Shown piece by piece: positions 1 to 8,989 of a stretch of 64,000 nt of DNA. How positions within the stretch are numbered: position 1 is the first letter of the stretch; every line of letters starts with the position of its first letter. The notes under the pieces were generated by a model. That model ran no database searches and was not told the origin of the DNA. It was given only the letters and a program-made list of their open reading frames with translations. Origin of the DNA: Rodentibacter genomosp. 2 (GTDB taxonomy: Bacteria > Pseudomonadota > Gammaproteobacteria > Enterobacterales > Pasteurellaceae); contig MLHP01000011.1 in NCBI GenBank assembly GCA_001999425.1, positions 90,449 to 154,448 of the forward strand, written 5' to 3'. A program made the translations under genes and the position numbers.

Positions 1-2
1 AA

Positions 3-383
3 AAAGTCGGTTTATCTCCAACACCTTGCTTAGAGCGGGTAAAACGTTTGGAAAAGCAAGGTGTAATTATGGGCTATCGTGCTTTGCTGAACCCAGAATT
101 ACTTGATGCGCCGCTTTTAGTTATTGTTGAAATTACGCTTGTACGGGGCAAACCCGATGTATTTGAAGAATTTAACGAGGCGATTCAAGCCCTTGATGAA
201 ATTCAGGAATGCCATCTGGTTTCGGGCGATTTTGATTATCTGTTAAAAACGCGAGTGGCAGATATGGCGGCTTATCGTAAATTGCTCGGTACAACGTTAC
301 TTCGTTTGCCGGGGGTGAATGATACCCGCACCTATGTTGTAATGGAAGAAGTTAAACAAACCAATTATCTTGTTTTAAAATAA
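3..383 (+). CDS. lrp: Leucine-responsive regulatory protein Lrp, 5' end outside window
   Basis: This is the C-terminal part of a global transcription regulator of amino-acid metabolism that binds DNA as an oligomer and responds to leucine. The open frame runs in from the left edge, so the true start lies outside the window; the first visible residues (KVGLSPTPCLERVKRLEKQG) are the end of the helix-turn-helix. The ligand-binding RAM domain follows, with the LVSGDFDYLLKTRV and LPGVNDTRTYVVMEE stretches that are nearly invariant in enterobacterial Lrp. It ends 2 bases before ftsK, so the two may be co-transcribed. Identification is secure because the similarity covers the whole visible part. Confidence 0.96.
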   Translation, partial: KVGLSPTPCLERVKRLEKQGVIMGYRALLNPELLDAPLLVIVEITLVRGKPDVFEEFNEAIQALDEIQECHLVSGDFDYLLKTRVADMAAYRKLLGTTLLRLPGVNDTRTYVVMEEVKQTNYLVLK

Positions 384-385
384 AA

Positions 386-3163
386 ATGATTAAACGAATT
401 ACTGAACGTTTCACCCCTAAACAATATTTGGGGGAATTAATTTTAGGATTGACCACACTTTTCGGGCTATATCTGATTGTGGCGTGGTCAAGTTACACAC
501 CATTGGATAATTCTTGGTCAACAGCCAGTTTTCAGACTGAGACAATTAATAAGGTGGGGGCTTTCGGGGCGTGGATAATTGATGTCCTCTTTGTTTTTTT
601 GGGTTACGTGGGGCATTTACTCCCTTTTTTGATCTTTTTTGTACCTGTATTTCTATTAAAAACAAAAGCTGTCCGTTCTCTATCAATAACGAAAATTGTA
701 TTGCGTAGTTTTGGTTTCATTACATTATTAATTGGTTTAACCATTATGGCGACCTTGCTGCTTTCCAATACCAATTATTACTTATCCGGCGGTGTATTAG
801 GCGGTAGTCTGGTGATTTCGCTTTATCCGACTTTAGGAAAATTCGGCTGCATTCTTGTCGGTTTTGGGCTGGCTGTTGTTGGCTTTATTTTTTGCTCAGG
901 CGCTTCATTAATTCGCTTGGTAGGGCGTTTTTATAATTGGCTCACGATGAAAAATGATTCTCAGCAAGAAGTCGGGCAATCGTCAGAATCTGTGGAAGAA
1001 TTAGAACAAATTGTGATTCGGAAACCATTAAGTTTGGTAAAAGAAGATAACAAATTGTCGGAAGAAGCAGAGAAAAAGGATGAAAATCAACCTTTCAAAG
1101 AAACAGATGCAAATGTAGAAAATCCATTGCTTCAACCGGAAACACAGATCAATATTCGGGGATTATCACCATCCTTAGATATGCCTTCCGAACATCAAAA
1201 AACAATATCCGAATTTGAAGAAAAATTTGATGGCTTTACAACAGAAAATTTAGATGAATTGCCAAAAGTAACAATTTCCGAGCAGGACAATGTACCGAGA
1301 CAATCGGATTTTATGACGACTTGGCAACAGGGGAGTGAACAAACGCAACAAAACCCACAAACTGCGGATGATTTTACGTTAGATAAACCAGCTATTCCAA
1401 AAGTTACGCTAGCACCAGTGAAGCAAGCGCTTTCATTGGCGGCTGAATCAGCTCAGTATCCCGATATGTTGGAAGACAATAATTTGGAAGATGATTTATC
1501 CCGTCAATTTGCCGAACAGGAAAAACAACGTTTGGCTGAAATGGAAGCCCGTGCCAAAGCGTTAAATGCCGAAGAGGCGTTACAGGTGATTTTGGCTGAA
1601 TCTGAAGTGCCGATTTATAAACCTTATGGCGATTCTTTGGTTCATCCGGCGTTCCAACAGCCTACAACAAAACGGGAGAAACCGACCACACCATTGCCAA
1701 GTTTAGCATTATTGGAACATCGACCAACTCAAGTTCAGGATATTACCCGCGAGGAAATTCACGATACCTCACAACGTATTGAGCAACAGCTTCGCAACTT
1801 TAATGTAAAAGCAACGGTGAAAGATGTATTGGTAGGGCCGGTGGTAACACGTTACGAGCTTGAGTTACAACCGGGCGTGAAAGCCTCAAAAGTAACAAAT
1901 ATTGATACGGATTTAGCGCGAGCGTTAATGTTCCGTTCTATTCGGGTGGCGGAAGTGATTCCGGGCAAACCTTATATCGGTATTGAAACGCCGAATGCGC
2001 ATCGTCAAATTGTGCCGTTACGTGATGTATTGGATAGTAATGAATTTCGTGATTCTAAAGCACTTTTGCCGATGGCACTGGGGAAAGATATTAGTGGCAA
2101 ACCGGTTGTGGTGGATTTGGCAAAAATGCCGCATTTATTGGTGGCAGGTTCAACGGGCTCTGGTAAATCGGTTGGTGTGAATACCATGATTCTTAGTTTG
2201 CTTTTCTGTGTTCAACCGGAAGAAGTGAAATTTATCATGATTGACCCGAAAGTTGTGGAGCTTTCCGTCTATAACGATATTCCGCATTTGCTCACTCCGG
2301 TTGTTACCGATATGAAAAAAGCGGCGAATGCGTTACGTTGGTGTGTGGATGAAATGGAACGCCGCTATCAACTACTTTCAGCGCTTCGCGTGCGGAATAT
2401 TGAAGGGTTTAATGAAAAAATTGATGAATATGAAGGCATGGGAATGCCGATTCCGAATCCAATCTGGAAACCGGGCGATACCATGGATCAAATGCCACCG
2501 GCGCTGAAAAAATTAAGCTATATTGTTGTGATCGTCGATGAGTTTGCCGATCTTATGATGGTGGCGGGCAAACAAATTGAAGAATTAATCGCGCGTTTAG
2601 CACAAAAAGCACGGGCAATCGGGATTCATTTGATTTTGGCAACACAACGTCCATCAGTGGATGTGATCACGGGATTAATTAAAGCGAATGTACCGAGCCG
2701 CATTGCCTTTACTGTGGCAAGTAAGATTGACTCACGCACAATTTTGGATCAAGGCGGAGCCGAAGCCTTACTGGGCCGTGGCGATATGCTTTATTCAGGG
2801 CAAGGCTCTTCTGATCTAATTCGTGTACATGGGGCGTTTATGAGTGATGATGAAGTGGTACGTATTGCTGATGATTGGCGTGCACGGGGTAAACCGGATT
2901 ATGTTGATGGTATTTTAGATGGTGCAGATGACGAAGAGGCGGCAGATAAACCAACAAGTGGCGGAGAACTTGATCCATTATTTGATGAAGTGATGGAATT
3001 TGTCCTCACAACCGGTACAACTTCCGTCTCTGCCCTTCAACGTAAATTCAGCGTAGGCTTTAACCGTGCGGCCAGAATTATGGATCAAATGGAAGAACAA
3101 GGTATTGTGAGCGCAATGCAAAACGGAAAACGTGAAATTCTTGCACGCCGTCCGGATTATTAA
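386..3163 (+). CDS. ftsK: DNA translocase FtsK
   Basis: FtsK is a septum-anchored DNA motor that pumps chromosome ends toward dif and activates XerCD for dimer resolution. The 925-residue protein has an N-terminal membrane domain (hydrophobic segments around residues 15-35, 60-95, 105-127 and 150-175), a linker rich in E, Q and P (about 190-440), and the RecA-like motor. Walker A is GSTGSGKS at 588-595 and Walker B is the [11 protein letters not shown] stretch. The C-terminal winged-helix gamma domain ([21 protein letters not shown]) reads KOPS orientation sites. The linker is much shorter than in E. coli (about 1,330 residues in total) and is like that of Haemophilus. The gene lies directly behind lrp. 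Confidence 0.97.
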   Translation: MIKRITERFTPKQYLGELILGLTTLFGLYLIVAWSSYTPLDNSWSTASFQTETINKVGAFGAWIIDVLFVFLGYVGHLLPFLIFFVPVFLLKTKAVRSLSITKIVLRSFGFITLLIGLTIMATLLLSNTNYYLSGGVLGGSLVISLYPTLGKFGCILVGFGLAVVGFIFCSGASLIRLVGRFYNWLTMKNDSQQEVGQSSESVEELEQIVIRKPLSLVKEDNKLSEEAEKKDENQPFKETDANVENPLLQPETQINIRGLSPSLDMPSEHQKTISEFEEKFDGFTTENLDELPKVTISEQDNVPRQSDFMTTWQQGSEQTQQNPQTADDFTLDKPAIPKVTLAPVKQALSLAAESAQYPDMLEDNNLEDDLSRQFAEQEKQRLAEMEARAKALNAEEALQVILAESEVPIYKPYGDSLVHPAFQQPTTKREKPTTPLPSLALLEHRPTQVQDITREEIHDTSQRIEQQLRNFNVKATVKDVLVGPVVTRYELELQPGVKASKVTNIDTDLARALMFRSIRVAEVIPGKPYIGIETPNAHRQIVPLRDVLDSNEFRDSKALLPMALGKDISGKPVVVDLAKMPHLLVAGSTGSGKSVGVNTMILSLLFCVQPEEVKFIMIDPKVVELSVYNDIPHLLTPVVTDMKKAANALRWCVDEMERRYQLLSALRVRNIEGFNEKIDEYEGMGMPIPNPIWKPGDTMDQMPPALKKLSYIVVIVDEFADLMMVAGKQIEELIARLAQKARAIGIHLILATQRPSVDVITGLIKANVPSRIAFTVASKIDSRTILDQGGAEALLGRGDMLYSGQGSSDLIRVHGAFMSDDEVVRIADDWRARGKPDYVDGILDGADDEEAADKPTSGGELDPLFDEVMEFVLTTGTTSVSALQRKFSVGFNRAARIMDQMEEQGIVSAMQNGKREILARRPDY

Positions 3164-3188
3164 TTGCTACTTTAAAAAGGAAAGTAAA

Positions 3189-3821
3189 ATGAAAAAAATA
3201 AGTTCAAAATTGACCGCACTTAGTTTAATCGGGTTGGGCTTAGCCGGATTCACCAATATGGCGCTTGCCGATGCCGCAAGTGAATTACAATCGCGCTTAA
3301 GCCAAGTGAATGTATTAAGTGCGGATTTTTCCCAAACGGTAACTTCTGCCGGAGGCAAAAACGTGCAACAAGGGAATGGGAAAATTCAAATTAAACGCCC
3401 GAATTTATTCCGTATGGAGACTAAATCGCCACAAGAAACACAGATTATTGCAGACGGTAAAACCCTTTGGTATTACGATCCTTTTGTCCAACAAGTGACG
3501 GCGCAGTGGGTGAAAGAGGCAATAAATAATACCCCTTTTGTTTTGCTAACCAGTGATGATAACAGCCATTGGGATCAGTATTCGGTGACAAAACAGGCGG
3601 ATACTTTTGTGTTAAAACCTAAATCGACGAAAAGTAATATTAAACAATTTGATATTCGAGTGGATGAAAATGGTGTGTTGAGAAATTTCAGTACAACGGA
3701 AAAAGACGGTCAAACCAACCTCTATGTGTTGCGCAACATTACCAATCAGCCTCTCTCGGAGAGTTTGTTTCAATTCAAGCCACTAAAAGGGGTAGAGTTG
3801 GACGATCAACGTAAAAAATAA
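3189..3821 (+). CDS. lolA: Outer-membrane lipoprotein carrier protein LolA
   Basis: LolA is the periplasmic chaperone that takes lipoproteins from the LolCDE exporter, also encoded in this window, to the outer-membrane receptor LolB. The start at 3189 follows an AAAAAGGAAA ribosome site and gives a clean signal peptide ([11 protein letters not shown]...ALA, cut near residue 27); an upstream in-frame ATG inside ftsK lacks this. The mature part begins [24 protein letters not shown], typical of LolA, and contains RPNLFRMET and the [11 protein letters not shown] strand. Its position between ftsK and rarA is the usual one in gamma-proteobacteria. Confidence 0.96.
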   Translation: MKKISSKLTALSLIGLGLAGFTNMALADAASELQSRLSQVNVLSADFSQTVTSAGGKNVQQGNGKIQIKRPNLFRMETKSPQETQIIADGKTLWYYDPFVQQVTAQWVKEAINNTPFVLLTSDDNSHWDQYSVTKQADTFVLKPKSTKSNIKQFDIRVDENGVLRNFSTTEKDGQTNLYVLRNITNQPLSESLFQFKPLKGVELDDQRKK

Positions 3822-3825
3822 TGCT

Positions 3826-3860
3826 CGGGGCGTATTAATTACGCCCTCAATGTTTGTTTT
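3826..3860 (+). terminator. Hairpin between lolA and rarA
   Basis: A 7-bp perfect stem (GGGCGTA / TACGCCC, loop TTAAT) follows the lolA stop, with a weak T-rich tail (TGTTTGTTTT). It may be an attenuator rather than a full terminator, because the U-run is interrupted. Confidence 0.4.
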
Positions 3861-3883
3861 AAATTCTTCAATGGAATCCTGTT

Positions 3884-5224
3884 ATGACTAATCTTGGTTT
3901 TGATTTTTCGGAAAATGATTTTCGTCCGCTTGCCGCCAGAATGCGCCCGACGAATCTCGATCAATATTTTGGTCAATCGCATCTTATTGGTGAAGGTAAA
4001 CCGTTACGTAAAGCGATTCAAGCGGGGCATATCCATTCTATGATTTTTTGGGGCCCTCCAGGAACCGGCAAAACCACGTTGGCAGAAATTATTGCAAATC
4101 AAATTAATGCAGATGTGGAGCGTATTTCAGCGGTTACCGGTGGAATAAAAGAAATTCGTGAAGCCATTGATCGTGCCAAACAAAATCGTCTTGCCGCTCG
4201 AAAAACAATTTTATTTGTAGATGAGGTTCATCGTTTCAACAAAAGTCAGCAGGATGCTTTTCTTCCTCATATTGAAGACGGCACCATTATTTTTATCGGT
4301 GCGACAACAGAAAACCCCTCTTTTGAATTGAATAACGCATTACTTTCGCGTGCGAGGGTGTATGTGTTGAAATCTTTAACTGTTGATGAAATAGAATCCG
4401 TGCTTCAGCAAGCGTTACAAGATTCGGCGCGTGGATTAGCAAAAGAGCGGTTAATTTTAGAAGAGAATTTATTACGAACGCTTGCCGAATATGCCAATGG
4501 TGATGCCCGCCTTGCCTTGAATTGCCTTGAACTGATGGTCGATATGGCTGATGAAACGGAAAACGGCAAAAAAATTGACCGCACTTTGTTAAAAGTGGTA
4601 CTGGGAGAACGCCAAGCCCGTTTTGATAAACAGGGGGATCGTTTTTATGATCTTATTTCAGCATTGCATAAGTCAGTTCGAGGTTCCGCACCGGATGCGG
4701 CATTATATTGGTATGCGCGAATTTTAATGGCGGGGGGCGATCCTCTTTATGTCGCAAGACGGCTTTTAGCCATTGCCTCGGAAGATGTGGGGAATGCCGA
4801 TCCTCGAGCAATGCAAGTGGCGCTTGCTGCTTGGGATTGTTTTACCCGTGTTGGAGCTTATGAAGGGGAGCGAGCCATAGCGCAAGCGATCATTTATCTT
4901 GCCGTTGCCCCCAAAAGCAATGCGGTTTATACCGCTTTTAATACGGCAAAACAGCAAGCCAAAAACTTACCGGATTATGACGTGCCACATCATTTACGCA
5001 ATGCACCGACTAATCTAATGAAAGAGCTGGGGGGCGGTGAGGAATATCGTTATGCTCATGATGAACCCAATGCTTATGCTGCCGGTGAAAATTATTTTCC
5101 GGAGGAACTCAAAGAGACACAATATTATTTTCCGACAAATCGCGGAATGGAAATCCAGATCAAAGAAAAACTGGAAAGATTGCGTGAACAAGATAAAAGT
5201 GCGGTTAAAAAACGGTATAAATAA
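3884..5224 (+). CDS. rarA: Replication-associated recombination AAA+ ATPase RarA (MgsA)
   Basis: RarA is a clamp-loader-like AAA+ ATPase that acts at stalled replication forks and binds SSB and DNA ends. The 446 residues show Walker A GPPGTGKT at 57-64, Walker [11 protein letters not shown] around 109-118, sensor-1 (GATTENPSF), the arginine-finger SRAR motif, and the tetramerisation domain in the C-terminal half ([31 protein letters not shown]). Length and motifs match the family throughout. It is separated from lolA by 62 bases containing a hairpin and is followed by a strong bidirectional terminator. Confidence 0.96.
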   Translation: MTNLGFDFSENDFRPLAARMRPTNLDQYFGQSHLIGEGKPLRKAIQAGHIHSMIFWGPPGTGKTTLAEIIANQINADVERISAVTGGIKEIREAIDRAKQNRLAARKTILFVDEVHRFNKSQQDAFLPHIEDGTIIFIGATTENPSFELNNALLSRARVYVLKSLTVDEIESVLQQALQDSARGLAKERLILEENLLRTLAEYANGDARLALNCLELMVDMADETENGKKIDRTLLKVVLGERQARFDKQGDRFYDLISALHKSVRGSAPDAALYWYARILMAGGDPLYVARRLLAIASEDVGNADPRAMQVALAAWDCFTRVGAYEGERAIAQAIIYLAVAPKSNAVYTAFNTAKQQAKNLPDYDVPHHLRNAPTNLMKELGGGEEYRYAHDEPNAYAAGENYFPEELKETQYYFPTNRGMEIQIKEKLERLREQDKSAVKKRYK

Positions 5225-5254
5225 AAAATGCGTGTTGAAAACACGCATTTTTCT
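5224..5254. terminator. Bidirectional intrinsic terminator
   Basis: A near-perfect hairpin (AAAAATGCGTGTT / AACACGCATTTTT) lies between the convergent rarA and SnoaL-like genes. The A- and T-runs on both sides would serve both transcripts. Confidence 0.85.
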
Positions 5255-5695
5255 TTAGAACATACTACGCCTGCTCTCTGTTTTTTCCGGTACGGTTTGA
5301 ATCACATCCCAGTGTTCTACAATTTTGCCGTCTTTATCAAAACGGAAAATATCTACAACAGCTTCACCGCGATCTTCATCATTTAATTGACTATGAACAT
5401 GCAGGGCAACCAAATCGCCGTCAGCTAATACACGTTTTACTGTTGCTTTTGATTTCGGGTACTCTTTTAAGAAAGGCGTAAATGCATCAATAAACGCTTG
5501 TTTACCGTCAGCTACGCTTGGATTGTGTTGTAAATATTCCTTACCAATATATTTGTCACTTGCTTCTTGTAACTTATGTTGATTAAACACCATTTCATAG
5601 AAATCAAGTGCAGCAGCCTTGTTTTGTTCCTCTGTTGAAGCCAATAGGCTTGTTGAAAATGCGAAAAGTGCGGTGGTTAAAAGAACTTTTTTCAT
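5255..5695 (-). CDS. SnoaL/NTF2-like exported protein
   Basis: This 146-residue protein has a signal peptide (MKKVLLTTALFAFSTSLLAS, cut near residue 20) followed by a SnoaL-like fold of the NTF2 superfamily. Family features seen are the ALDFYEMVFNQH start, the YLQHNPSVADGKQAFIDAF segment and the closing VDIFRFDKDGKIVEHWDVIQ strand. The ATG at 5695 is preferred because GGAG lies just upstream; a TTG one codon earlier is in frame. Members include polyketide cyclases and many proteins of unknown role, so no substrate can be named. It is probably periplasmic and forms a single-gene unit convergent with rarA. Confidence 0.75.
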   Translation of the reverse strand: MKKVLLTTALFAFSTSLLASTEEQNKAAALDFYEMVFNQHKLQEASDKYIGKEYLQHNPSVADGKQAFIDAFTPFLKEYPKSKATVKRVLADGDLVALHVHSQLNDEDRGEAVVDIFRFDKDGKIVEHWDVIQTVPEKTESRRSMF

Positions 5696-5819
5696 CAAAA
5701 CTCCTTCATGTTCTATTAAAAAGCCCGCGCATTATAATGAAATTAAATCTTAAAACTAGAGGGCATTGATAAATAGACTTTTTCTTATTATGAAATAATA
5801 AAGACCGTAAATAGATTGA

Positions 5820-5954
5820 ATGACTGAGTCTAACAATCAATTCCACCGCTCCATTAGATCGCTATTATCAGGTAAGTCGGTTTGGTTTATTTGGGGTTTG
5901 CTTTTCTGTGTACTGGTGTATTTCTACACCATATCTGCCTTTTTCATAGGGTAA
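5820..5954 (+). CDS. Possible 44-residue single-span membrane protein
   Basis: A short open frame begins MTESNNQFHRSIRSLLSGKS and continues into a hydrophobic stretch of about 22 residues (VWFIWGLLFCVLVYFYTISA) ending FFIG. A polar, basic N-terminus followed by one membrane span is the usual design of small inner-membrane proteins. There is no clear ribosome site, and I do not recognise the family. It occupies most of the 315-base gap between the SnoaL-like gene and the DMT permease; downstream of it a TATAAT-like box near 5969 could be the -10 of the permease gene. Confidence 0.35.
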   Translation: MTESNNQFHRSIRSLLSGKSVWFIWGLLFCVLVYFYTISAFFIG

Positions 5955-6010
5955 AACACCAAAGTATCTTATAATTCCCCCCATTACTTACCTTTACCTT
6001 AATTTTCTCT

Positions 6011-6901
6011 ATGACTAATGATGCTTTAATAAGATTTTTTTATGTTTTATTAATGGGCTTTGGCTTTCCTATTATGCGTTATATGAGTATTCATTTTGAA
6101 ACACTAAATAATAATGCGGTTCGATTTATCTCTGGTGGTTTGTTATTTGTGTTTATTGGTGTCTTAAAATATAGGAATGAGTTAGTTAAGCTGTTCAGAG
6201 AACCGGCAAGCATTTTTTATCTTCTTTTGTTGGCGGTGTTTATGACTGTCAATATGTATTTTTTCATTAATGGTCTTAAATATACTTCGGCTTTAGCGGG
6301 GAGCGTTTTTGGTATTATATCCATGCCTTTAGCCGTTATTATGGCGGCAATTTTCTTTCGAGATGAAAGGGAAAAGGTAAAACAGAAGAATTTTTATGTT
6401 GGGAGTGTGTTGGCGATCATTGGTTCACTGCTATTTGTCATTGAGGGGAATAATGCTAGTAGCGGTAACGATTTTATAACGGGTTCACTTTTTTTAGGCA
6501 CCGCCATATTTATTCAATCTATCCAAAATCTTGTTGTTAAAAAGATTTCAAAACAATTAAATGCAGTCGTTATCAGTGCTTTTACCGCTATGTTATCCGG
6601 TATTTTTTATCTGATTTTAGCTAAAAATGTCGGCGTTATTTATCAGTTGCAGGATGTGAGTTTCGGTTTATTAATAGGGTTAATTTTTGCAGGAATGTAT
6701 GGAATGCTAACGGGAATGTTGTTGGCATTTTATATCGTTCAAAAGCAAGGTATTGTTGTTTTTAACATTATTCAATTAACCGTACCTTTATCTACGGCTT
6801 TAATTAGTTATGTCACCTTGGGGGAAACCATTTCGGTTTATCAAGGTCTTGGTGCGGCAATTGTTATTGTGGGATGTATTTTTTCATTAAGAAAAAAATA
6901 G
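6011..6901 (+). CDS. DMT-superfamily (EamA) membrane transporter
   Basis: This is a 296-residue protein with about ten hydrophobic segments arranged as two EamA repeats, which puts it in the drug/metabolite transporter superfamily in the inner membrane. The end of each repeat carries the usual small-residue-rich helix (FGIISMPLAVIMAAIFFRDE and LTVPLSTALISYVTLGETIS, the latter followed by AIVIVGC). EamA proteins export or import amino acids, nucleobases or other small molecules, and the substrate cannot be told from sequence. The start at 6011 lacks a good ribosome site. It stands alone, followed by a hairpin at about 7020. Confidence 0.8.
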   Translation: MTNDALIRFFYVLLMGFGFPIMRYMSIHFETLNNNAVRFISGGLLFVFIGVLKYRNELVKLFREPASIFYLLLLAVFMTVNMYFFINGLKYTSALAGSVFGIISMPLAVIMAAIFFRDEREKVKQKNFYVGSVLAIIGSLLFVIEGNNASSGNDFITGSLFLGTAIFIQSIQNLVVKKISKQLNAVVISAFTAMLSGIFYLILAKNVGVIYQLQDVSFGLLIGLIFAGMYGMLTGMLLAFYIVQKQGIVVFNIIQLTVPLSTALISYVTLGETISVYQGLGAAIVIVGCIFSLRKK

Positions 6902-7019
6902 CGATAAAATTGATGAAAGTTATTGAAAGCATGAACGAATTATCAATTAATGAGAATTGGATAATATTCTGTTGTTTTCTCGGTATGAGCACAAAATAGA
7001 AAATTGATACAAAATATAA

Positions 7020-7045
7020 GGCGTACTGAGTATGCCCTTTGTTTA
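7020..7045 (+). terminator. Probable terminator of the DMT gene
   Basis: A 7-bp stem with one G-U pair (GGCGTAC / GTATGCC) is followed by CTTTGTTT. The 270-base gap from 6902 to 7171 otherwise holds AT-rich sequence and an uptake-sequence pair. Confidence 0.45.
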
Positions 7046-7140
7046 TAAGCCATTAAAGTTATTGATATTGGATATAATAATCTGTGTGTCCCCATACTCA
7101 TATTAAAATACCGGTTCTATGCATTTTCTACATAATACTG

Positions 7141-7170
7141 AAAGTGCGGTTAATTTTGACCGCACTTTTA
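7141..7170. terminator. Inverted uptake-sequence pair acting as terminator
   Basis: Two oppositely oriented uptake cores (AAAGTGCGGT / ACCGCACTTT, 8-base loop) form a 10-bp hairpin immediately behind the ABC transporter gene on the minus strand. Confidence 0.7.
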
Positions 7171-7171
7171 T

Positions 7172-8932
7172 CTATACAATACAGACTTCCAATTTCAATT
7201 GTTTATTGTGAAATTGATGGAGTGTGCTGCGGTGTCCGATACTGAGAATAATCATATTCGGTAAGCGTTCTTTAATGATTTTATAAAGCTGATATTCGGT
7301 GGCTTCATCAAGTGCGGAAGTCGTTTCATCCAAGAAAACTACATCAGGTTTTGTTAGTAAGATACGAATGAACGCAACCCGTTGTAATTCACCGGGCGAT
7401 AAAATAGCCTGCCAGTCGTTTTCTATATCAAGCGCGTGGAGATATTTTTCCAAGCAACAATCGCGCATTATATTGATTAAATTCGGATGATGAGGATTAA
7501 TGTCCGGATAACAAATAGCCTCACGCAATGTCCCTTGTGGCATATAAGGGCGTTGCGGTAAAAATAAACTTCCCACACAGGGGTGTTCCGCAATACCGAT
7601 AATTTCAAAAGGATAGATTCCGGCAATGGCTTTGAGTAAGGTGGTTTTACCTGTACCTGACGCCCCTTGAATGAGTAACGCATCACCATTTTCAAGTTCC
7701 ACATTTATATTGTTTAATAAAATGCGTCCTTGTTCATCTTTTACACCAAAATCTTTTAATGCCACTCGATTTGAGCAGGTATAAGGTTGAGAGATTCCCG
7801 ACTTATCCAATTCATCTAATTTGGTTATAAAACCATAAAGACGGTTAAGACGTGCCTGATATAAGGTAAATTCTTCATAAAATAAGCGGAAGAAAGAAAG
7901 TGCGGTCATTAATCGATTAAATGCTTGCACAGTTTGGTGCATATCGCCCAGTTTGATTTGTCCGCTAAAAAAGCGGGGAGCTTGTAACATCAAGGGTAAT
8001 AGTTTGGCAAAACGAGTAACACCATTGTTAAAACCGTCCAAACCAAGCATTTTTAATACAATCGCCCAACGATTACCAATGATCTGAGAAAATTTATTTT
8101 TCAGTAAAATTTGCTCTTTTGGCTCACCATGATAAAAGGCAATACTTTCCGCATTATCACGCACCCGAATTAATGAATAACGATAATCGCCGTTGAGTTT
8201 TTCTTTATTAAAATTAAGTTTGATGAGCGGATGCCCGATCCAGATGGACATCAGTGTGGCAAAAATAATGAACGCATAAATGAAAAACACAACACCTTTT
8301 TCAATAGGTAAACCGAATAGACTGAGGACACCGGAAAGCGACCATAGAATAATGGTGAATTCAATGGTAGTTAGCACGGAGTTAATCATACCCCGCACAA
8401 TTTGTACGGTACTACTGATAAATTCACGGGCATCTTGTTCAATACGTTGATCGATATTGTCGGGGAGATCTTGCTCATATTTGAGACGGTAATATTTTTT
8501 ATTTTCCAGCCAGCGTTTCACTAAAATAGCGTTAAGACTTTCTAACCAGCGGATTTCAAATACTTGGCGAAGAAAATAATCGGCAATAGAGTGGATTACC
8601 TGTATGAGTGCCAAAAGTGCATTAAGTTTAGCAAAGAACCAGAATTTGTCCGAATCCAATTCTTGCATTGAGCTGTATAAGCCATTGTAAAAGAATGAAT
8701 TAAGCACGCTAAACCGCACTTCAAGCAAAATCATCAAGAAAAGCAAGAGCAGTATGGTAATAAGTTTAATCCCGTTTTGCTTGGTAATGGACGGCGAGGT
8801 AATTCGCCAAAATTTTTTGCCGAAAGTTGTTTGTTTTAATGCCGTCATTGTAAGGGTAAAGCAGATTATCACCCAAAAAAGTGCGGTCAAAATCCAGTTT
8901 AAACTATTATTGAGTTCGGTTTGCCAGTTCAT
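7172..8932 (-). CDS. SbmA/YddA-type ABC transporter, fused permease and ATPase
   Basis: This 586-residue half-transporter joins an N-terminal SbmA/BacA-like membrane domain (about six spans, residues 1-340) to a C-terminal ATPase domain. Seen motifs are Walker A GASGTGKTT near 424, a degenerate signature LSPGELQRV, Walker B VVFLDETTSALD and the switch histidine in SIGHRSTL. The membrane part contains the EIRWLESLNAILVKRWLENKKYYRL segment typical of YddA-like proteins, some of which handle peptides or vitamin B12-like molecules. It starts 57 bases behind the TonB receptor with a terminator between them, so the two may form a functional pair under partly separate expression. The substrate is unknown. 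Confidence 0.8.
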   Translation of the reverse strand: MNWQTELNNSLNWILTALFWVIICFTLTMTALKQTTFGKKFWRITSPSITKQNGIKLITILLLLFLMILLEVRFSVLNSFFYNGLYSSMQELDSDKFWFFAKLNALLALIQVIHSIADYFLRQVFEIRWLESLNAILVKRWLENKKYYRLKYEQDLPDNIDQRIEQDAREFISSTVQIVRGMINSVLTTIEFTIILWSLSGVLSLFGLPIEKGVVFFIYAFIIFATLMSIWIGHPLIKLNFNKEKLNGDYRYSLIRVRDNAESIAFYHGEPKEQILLKNKFSQIIGNRWAIVLKMLGLDGFNNGVTRFAKLLPLMLQAPRFFSGQIKLGDMHQTVQAFNRLMTALSFFRLFYEEFTLYQARLNRLYGFITKLDELDKSGISQPYTCSNRVALKDFGVKDEQGRILLNNINVELENGDALLIQGASGTGKTTLLKAIAGIYPFEIIGIAEHPCVGSLFLPQRPYMPQGTLREAICYPDINPHHPNLINIMRDCCLEKYLHALDIENDWQAILSPGELQRVAFIRILLTKPDVVFLDETTSALDEATEYQLYKIIKERLPNMIILSIGHRSTLHQFHNKQLKLEVCIV

Positions 8933-8947
8933 AAATGTTTATCAATG

Positions 8948-8973
8948 AAAAAAGGGCGAGCGTGTTTCGCCCT
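8948..8973 (-). terminator. Terminator behind the TonB-dependent receptor gene
   Basis: Read on the minus strand, a GGGCGA / TCGCCC stem is followed by a run of six T. It sits between the receptor and the downstream ABC transporter gene. Confidence 0.8.
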
Positions 8974-8989
8974 GATAAGACTCAATGAA

